Below are positions 60,501 through 64,000 of a DNA stretch of 64,000 nt, piece by piece (position 1 is the first letter of the stretch; every line of letters begins with the position of its first letter). Under the pieces are notes generated by a model. The model was not told the DNA's origin. It did not search any database and saw nothing but the letters and a program-made list of their open reading frames with translations. The stretch spans positions 372,001 to 436,000 of the forward strand of contig JAGMUV010000037.1 in NCBI GenBank assembly GCA_020744425.1, given 5' to 3'. The position numbers were made by a program, and so were the translations under genes. This stretch comes from Dactylonectria macrodidyma. Taxonomy: Eukaryota; Ascomycota; Sordariomycetes; Hypocreales; Nectriaceae.

Positions 60501-62680
60501 AACGCAAGGTCCAGGAAGCGCTGGCCGCCCGCAACGGGCCTGACATGGTCCCTACGATCAGCCTACCACTGCAATCACAGGTCCGCGTGTGGCGCGAGAA
60601 CAAGGGATGGCAAGGCCCATTTACCCTGATTGCAACTGCTGGCCAGACTTGCACTCTGCAACTGCCACACGGCCCACGAGACTTCCGCTCTACTGCCGTC
60701 AAGCCATGGCACGATGATTCCGAAGACCAAGTGCTTACTACATCACCTACGTCAGCAGTAATAGCAGCCGAAAATAACACTATCCACGACGAGATCATCG
60801 TTTCTACTACGCCCGATACCCCCCCCCAAGCCCAAGCCCAGCCCAGACGTGGCCCAGGTCGACCCGGGAAGTCACATCTCCCGCAGCAGGCGACCTCACA
60901 AGACCCAATTCCCCAAAGACGGAGACGCGGGCGTCCCAGAAAACACCCACTTGCCCCCGTGGAACAGGACGAACCGCCACAACAGCACTCCGTATACATC
61001 AGCGAAACGGACGTCAGCTTGCCCATCGTGTGTACGGTAGCGTACCTATCGTCGAAGGAACAGGACGATCAGGCCTTGGTTGCTATATTGCGTGCTGAAG
61101 GCATTATAACAGCTCCTGGAGAGCCGTTTGTAGCATCCACGTACAAGGAGATCGACGCCCTCATCAGCAGAGGCGTATTTGAGTTCGTTCCATTCGATCC
61201 GAAACAGCACTCGGGCACCCGCATCTTCCGCTCCCGGATCGTCAACGAACTCAAAGGCAAGGGCACCTCACAGCCCTACGAGAAGTCACGCCTCGTCATC
61301 CAGGGCTTCGCAGACGACGGAAAACGCACTATTTTAACGCAAGCACCTACAATTCAACGGTCCAGCCAACGGTTGATCCTCGCACTTGCACCATCTCTGC
61401 TACTTCGTGGCCAGCACCTATGGCTACGAGACATCACGCAGGCGTATGTCCAGGCGGCTATGCCGCTGAACCGCACCATCCTCGCCAAGCTGCCGACACA
61501 GATACAGCACCACTACCCGGACAACACCATCATGAAGGTGGTGAAACCGCTGTACGGCATCGCCGAGGCAGGCACTTACTGGTGGGCCACGTACTACGCC
61601 CACCATAGAGAAAAGCTCCAGATGGAAACATCTACGTACGACCCGTGCCTGCTTATAACTACCAAGGAAAACCAGCACTTCGGCATCGTTGGCATGCAAA
61701 CGGACGACACCATCGGCGTGTCAGATGAAGCGTTTGACCGACATGAAGATACTGCCTTGCAGGCAGCCAGCTTTACCGCAAAGCCCAAGGAACGCCTACA
61801 ACCGGACAAACCGCTTGCCTTCAACGGCGGGACCATCACACTGTGTGCAGCAACCGGTATCATACAACTACGGCAAAAGGGGCAAGGCGAAAAGCTGCAG
61901 CTCCTAGAGATCACCCCTGAATCAACCGCTGCTTCCATCAAGGCCCAGTACACCGAACAGCGTGCGCGCGGTGCATACATTGCATCCATCTGCCAACCCG
62001 AGGCCTGCTACGACCTGTCTGCTGCAGCGCAGCACCAAGAGCCAACTCTCGAGCAGGCGAAGGCGCTGAATCAGCGTCTGCAATGGCAAATAGACCACCA
62101 AGACCGCGGCATCCGGTACCTGCCCATCGACCTGTCAACTGCGAAGCTGTTCGTCTTCGTAGACGGGTCTCTAGCAAATAACCCTGACCTGACATCTCAG
62201 CTTGGATTTGCGATCATCCTAGGCAACGAAACAGCAGTTAGCGACGATACCTTTACGCTAACTGGCAACCTTGTGCATTACAGCTCCACAAAGTGCAAAC
62301 GCATTACCCGTAGTTCCTTGGCTTCAGAGGTCTATGGCATGGTGGCAGGCGTGGATATGGCCTACGTTATTACAAACACCATCAATCAAGTGCTAGAACG
62401 CCTGGATCTCCCAGCAGTACCCACCATTGCATGCACCGATTCGTACTCACTATACGAGTGCCTGGTAAAGCTCGGAACAACGCAAGAGAAACGGCTGATG
62501 GTCGATATAATGGCACTTCGGCAGTCATACGAACGCCGAGAGCTGTTTGAGATCCGTTGGATCAGCGGTGAAGACAACCTAGCAGATGCCTTTACTAAGA
62601 ACAGCTGCAACAAGGCGTTTGAGCGCTTCATGGATACGGCAACTGCTGTGATTCGGATGGAGGGATGGGTCGCAAGGTGA
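57503..62680 (+). CDS. Copia Gag-Pol polyprotein, 1725 aa
   Basis: One uninterrupted frame. The Gag part ends with a Cys/His cluster (CYVCNKPDCWSTRH, about residues 474-487), not a standard knuckle. Protease has ILPDTGASG at about 630. Integrase has the HHCC finger (HRRCGHPSVQRLY … CSQCQ, about 760-797) and DDE core (VVDVVTLDD about 822, VCDAGTNF about 878, NSIGKIERAHPALR about 913). A linker follows with two AT-hook-like motifs, RRGPGRPGK (about 1114) and RRRRGRPRKHP (about 1140). Reverse transcriptase follows (LRDITQAYVQAAMPLNRTI; catalytic GMQTDDTIGVSD at about 1399, QTDD replacing YVDD). RNase H is last (FVFVDGSLANNPD, SSLASEVYGM, GEDNLADAFTK). No lesion seen, so possibly active. Confidence 0.94.
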   Translation: MTSETPDSSQSSDNSSGDTLKGTSRGTPIPEEYQDFIDPALWGKLNLLDLDDESNPPSEQHIGSFILFNVTAYKRQGLYGRYLWARAYDDFEEFEEQHFRVNKKACKILRSFMLEQGIWMGTNRQAHAINVATALQQYHVWTDLEIEQTASKYPRFLNNLDKIPRFREHLKEDPAVLAKAAVTAPVRPLQLQLPSPENTTPPPAPAIHHQQQQQLQYDTPRHTAPLTATDTPTEPDVPTSRQVTDLSKMYTDDNKYGGDIYDVLENKLLIFRDFCGKVSIPQTQFSHVFSLMLKGRALRFYFSNLARTRPVMQFTHMVQQTLQHFEPEEMQQTYLSEWRSITLAKMITEHPAKSKSEVFELLLERITLLHSALPTVSGSRIALKEQIINACYGQPECANALYRPAVDCEGVIQQIRGSIKLAASTQHFHTAATLPQEPTSNPVQYWTDRTFRGQGRDTKYGNRDSNPSSQSKKCYVCNKPDCWSTRHTADERTQAYRKFRTNRAATSTSQSSYKAFLTWHEGPEPTVTLSRSGSPDLVQQYFQELADSRNNEPSSEEDAAWEDSQQFFTSYFTSTTTIDGPALANQLANQAMYHAFTGRLPTAPTYTTESAYAFTLQARYRDIFQGILPDTGASGLSTAGNQQFIALQKQLPSLALNQTAAGSKITFGAGPPTYSTGTIDVPTPLGQMVFHVVPADTPFLLCLADMDRMGITFDNLANVLRKGALTVPVIRKWGHPWMLLQPEIPLAFNHLTEAELRRVHRRCGHPSVQRLYDLLYKAGHDVEINAIRALTDICSQCQLHGTPPNRFKFTLRDDYEFNYEIVVDVVTLDDGKVLHVVDTATSFTAARFLRSLSAQDTWDALRLCWIDVYQGPPDWIVCDAGTNFHAAEFKAAARAAGISVKEVPIEAHNSIGKIERAHPALRRAYYIIRSADNTVLPESALQMAVKAINDTAGPNGLVPTLLVFGSYPRITEDSPPSPSNVRRAAAIHKAMKELQHLQAKRKVQEALAARNGPDMVPTISLPLQSQVRVWRENKGWQGPFTLIATAGQTCTLQLPHGPRDFRSTAVKPWHDDSEDQVLTTSPTSAVIAAENNTIHDEIIVSTTPDTPPQAQAQPRRGPGRPGKSHLPQQATSQDPIPQRRRRGRPRKHPLAPVEQDEPPQQHSVYISETDVSLPIVCTVAYLSSKEQDDQALVAILRAEGIITAPGEPFVASTYKEIDALISRGVFEFVPFDPKQHSGTRIFRSRIVNELKGKGTSQPYEKSRLVIQGFADDGKRTILTQAPTIQRSSQRLILALAPSLLLRGQHLWLRDITQAYVQAAMPLNRTILAKLPTQIQHHYPDNTIMKVVKPLYGIAEAGTYWWATYYAHHREKLQMETSTYDPCLLITTKENQHFGIVGMQTDDTIGVSDEAFDRHEDTALQAASFTAKPKERLQPDKPLAFNGGTITLCAATGIIQLRQKGQGEKLQLLEITPESTAASIKAQYTEQRARGAYIASICQPEACYDLSAAAQHQEPTLEQAKALNQRLQWQIDHQDRGIRYLPIDLSTAKLFVFVDGSLANNPDLTSQLGFAIILGNETAVSDDTFTLTGNLVHYSSTKCKRITRSSLASEVYGMVAGVDMAYVITNTINQVLERLDLPAVPTIACTDSYSLYECLVKLGTTQEKRLMVDIMALRQSYERRELFEIRWISGEDNLADAFTKNSCNKAFERFMDTATAVIRMEGWVAR

Positions 62681-62879
62681 TGATTTTCATAAGAACCAGC
62701 TGTCCCAAGAGCTGGCTGCGCGGGCGCAGCCCTAACAGGACCAGGAAGCTCCGGCCGAGATACGGGCGCCGGAGCTGCGATGCTGAATACGCAGTTACGG
62801 AATCAGGCTTGCGGGAGTTACTGCTTCTTTTATATATCTAGGTGATCCTGGGCCCTGGCACAAAATTGAAGACTGCCAG

Positions 62880-63140
62880 TGTTGGAATATCACTAACACT
62901 GCCAGGGCTAGCGCCAGGATCGTAGGCACCCACGTGTGTAGACCACAGCTAGTAACAGCTGTAAGGGCACGTGCAGGTGCCTCCCTGCTAGATATAGGGC
63001 CACTTCGTGGCCCTATTACCTAGCCTAGATTCTGTTCTTAAGACATCAAGTAAAACACCAAGTTAACCATCACGGTTTTGACGTCTCACCCGCCCGAAAG
63101 AGCAATTGCTATAACAGCAGGATACCTGAGTTATCCAACA
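62880..63140 (+). repeat. 3' LTR of the Copia element
   Basis: 261 bp, matches the 5' LTR with no difference noticed. Confidence 0.95.
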
Positions 63141-63473
63141 CTAAGTCTATAGGGGCACCGAGCGCCCTCTCGGCGACCAATAATGCGACAGTGCTGAGGC
63201 CCACACAAGCGGAGAGCTAAATGTGCTCTCCTTTTTGGTTCTTTCTCCGTTAAAATTCCTTTCTTCTCCAGCTTTAGGTCGCTCGTTTCAGTTGCCCAGC
63301 TAGTTGCCAATATACTGAGTCGGGGACCCTCACAATAAGGTGTTATTGGAACTACTAAATTTCTGCTGCTCTGTTTCATAAACATTGAAACAAAACCGAA
63401 ACAAAGCACATGTTTCACTGAAACAAACAAAACAGAGGGTATGTTTCAGTTTCAATGTATAAATCCATCACTG

Positions 63474-64000
63474 ACTCATAAGCTAAGTATTTTAATTAAT
63501 TAGTAATTGAGTAAATACTAAGTTAGGTTTAATAAATATCTGATTTTAGTATTAAATAAGTTGTAGGATATAAAAAATTTAAAATAAATATTATAAGTAA
63601 GTTAAGCCTTTTATATAGAAATCCTATTTTATATTTCACTTTTAGCTCTCATATATTATCTAGCGCTTTAAAGGTAAAAAATAGGAAACTAAGGCTGATC
63701 AGCTGATGGGTTGATTGGCTAATGGTGTTGAATGGTGACAAGGAAGCCCCTCGAAGGAGCTGGAAAGGCTGACAGGAATATCGCCATTAAAGATGGCAGT
63801 TGCCACCTATTGCCGCAGGCTGAGCAAGCAGCTTCTAGTGGATTCTACATGGCACAGAAAAGGTATACAAGGCTTACCCTAAACCCTCAAACAGAAAGGA
63901 AAGCACACAATTCACCCCAATATCTGACAGTTGTTGAACAGAAAGGGGGTCACTTGCGGAGTTATGGGCCCTAATACTACGTGTGGATACATGAGATATC
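63474..64000. other. AT-rich flank, no convincing gene
   Basis: 63474-63690 is strongly AT-rich (TAAATA/TTTTA runs), in contrast to the surrounding DNA, consistent with old repeat-induced mutation. A frame of 80 codons at 63732-63974 lacks motifs and is not called. Confidence 0.45.

Larger units (their letters stand above)
56769..63140 (+). mobile_element. Full-length Copia LTR retrotransposon, 6372 bp
   Basis: Two 261-bp LTRs (TGTTGGAATATC … GTTATCCAACA) that appear identical, and a 5-bp target duplication CTAAG (56764-56768 and 63141-63145). A single Gag-Pol gene in Copia order (INT before RT) fills the interior. No obvious tRNA-iMet primer site follows the LTR, which instead continues CTGATCAGTGGTTAACC. 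Probably a young insertion in the hAT-like element. Confidence 0.95.
56534..63473. mobile_element. Non-autonomous hAT-like element split by Copia
   Basis: Outer ends are CAGTGATGGA (56534) and TCCATCACTG (63473), with several TTTCAGT/ATTGAAAC motifs just inside both ends (56548-56650 and 63350-63460), as in hAT subterminal repeats. Excluding the Copia insertion it is about 563 bp with no coding capacity. A target duplication is not visible. Confidence 0.6.

Overview
The window reads as nuclear DNA of a filamentous ascomycete (Pezizomycotina). Introns are short (51-68 bp) with GTAAGT/GTATGN-type donors, CTAAC/CTGAC-like branch sites and TAG/CAG acceptors. Host genes include a GFA-domain protein, a Zn2Cys6 regulator, GPI-anchored and cysteine-rich secreted proteins, and relics of NACHT/WD40 NLRs. 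More than half of the sequence is transposable elements, many nested. I cannot name the species.

Layout. 0-6.5 kb: partial GFA gene, a WD40 tail of an NLR, a broken bHLH factor, a GPI-anchored protein carrying a premature TAG, and the 3' exons of a single-pass membrane protein. 6.56-15 kb: an intact pogo-type transposon sits inside a 58-bp intron of that membrane-protein gene, and an intact 6-kb Helitron lies just upstream, so the gene is cut twice. 16.2-23.7 kb: an FAD oxidoreductase gene cut by a Gypsy chromovirus with LTRs that look identical and a 5-bp target duplication. 24.7-28 kb: a 194-bp MITE and an old long inverted repeat. 29-36.6 kb: a secreted protein with four 129-bp repeats, a small gene with a 693-bp MITE in its 5' region, and a Zn2Cys6 regulator.

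37.2-46.1 kb is a nested stack. A decayed pogo-like element (B) carries an integrase-type DNA transposon (A) in its left terminal repeat and a deleted hAT element in one of its introns. A decayed Tc1/mariner element sits in the TA at its right end. 46.9-54.3 kb: a secreted astacin-type metalloprotease with six C-terminal repeats, gene fragments (thioesterase, hAT, NACHT), and a three-exon membrane protein. 56.5-63.5 kb: a non-autonomous hAT-like element split by an intact Copia retrotransposon, followed by AT-rich DNA.

The most novel item is element A (37257-40836). It has 29-bp perfect terminal repeats, a 4-6 bp target duplication, an intact one-intron transposase with a retroviral-integrase-like core, a convergent second gene of unknown function, and a 194-bp MITE relative 12.5 kb away. 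Several elements (pogo, Helitron, Gypsy, Copia, element A) look undamaged, whereas B, Tc1 and several host genes carry nonsense or frameshift lesions. This points to at least two waves of activity.
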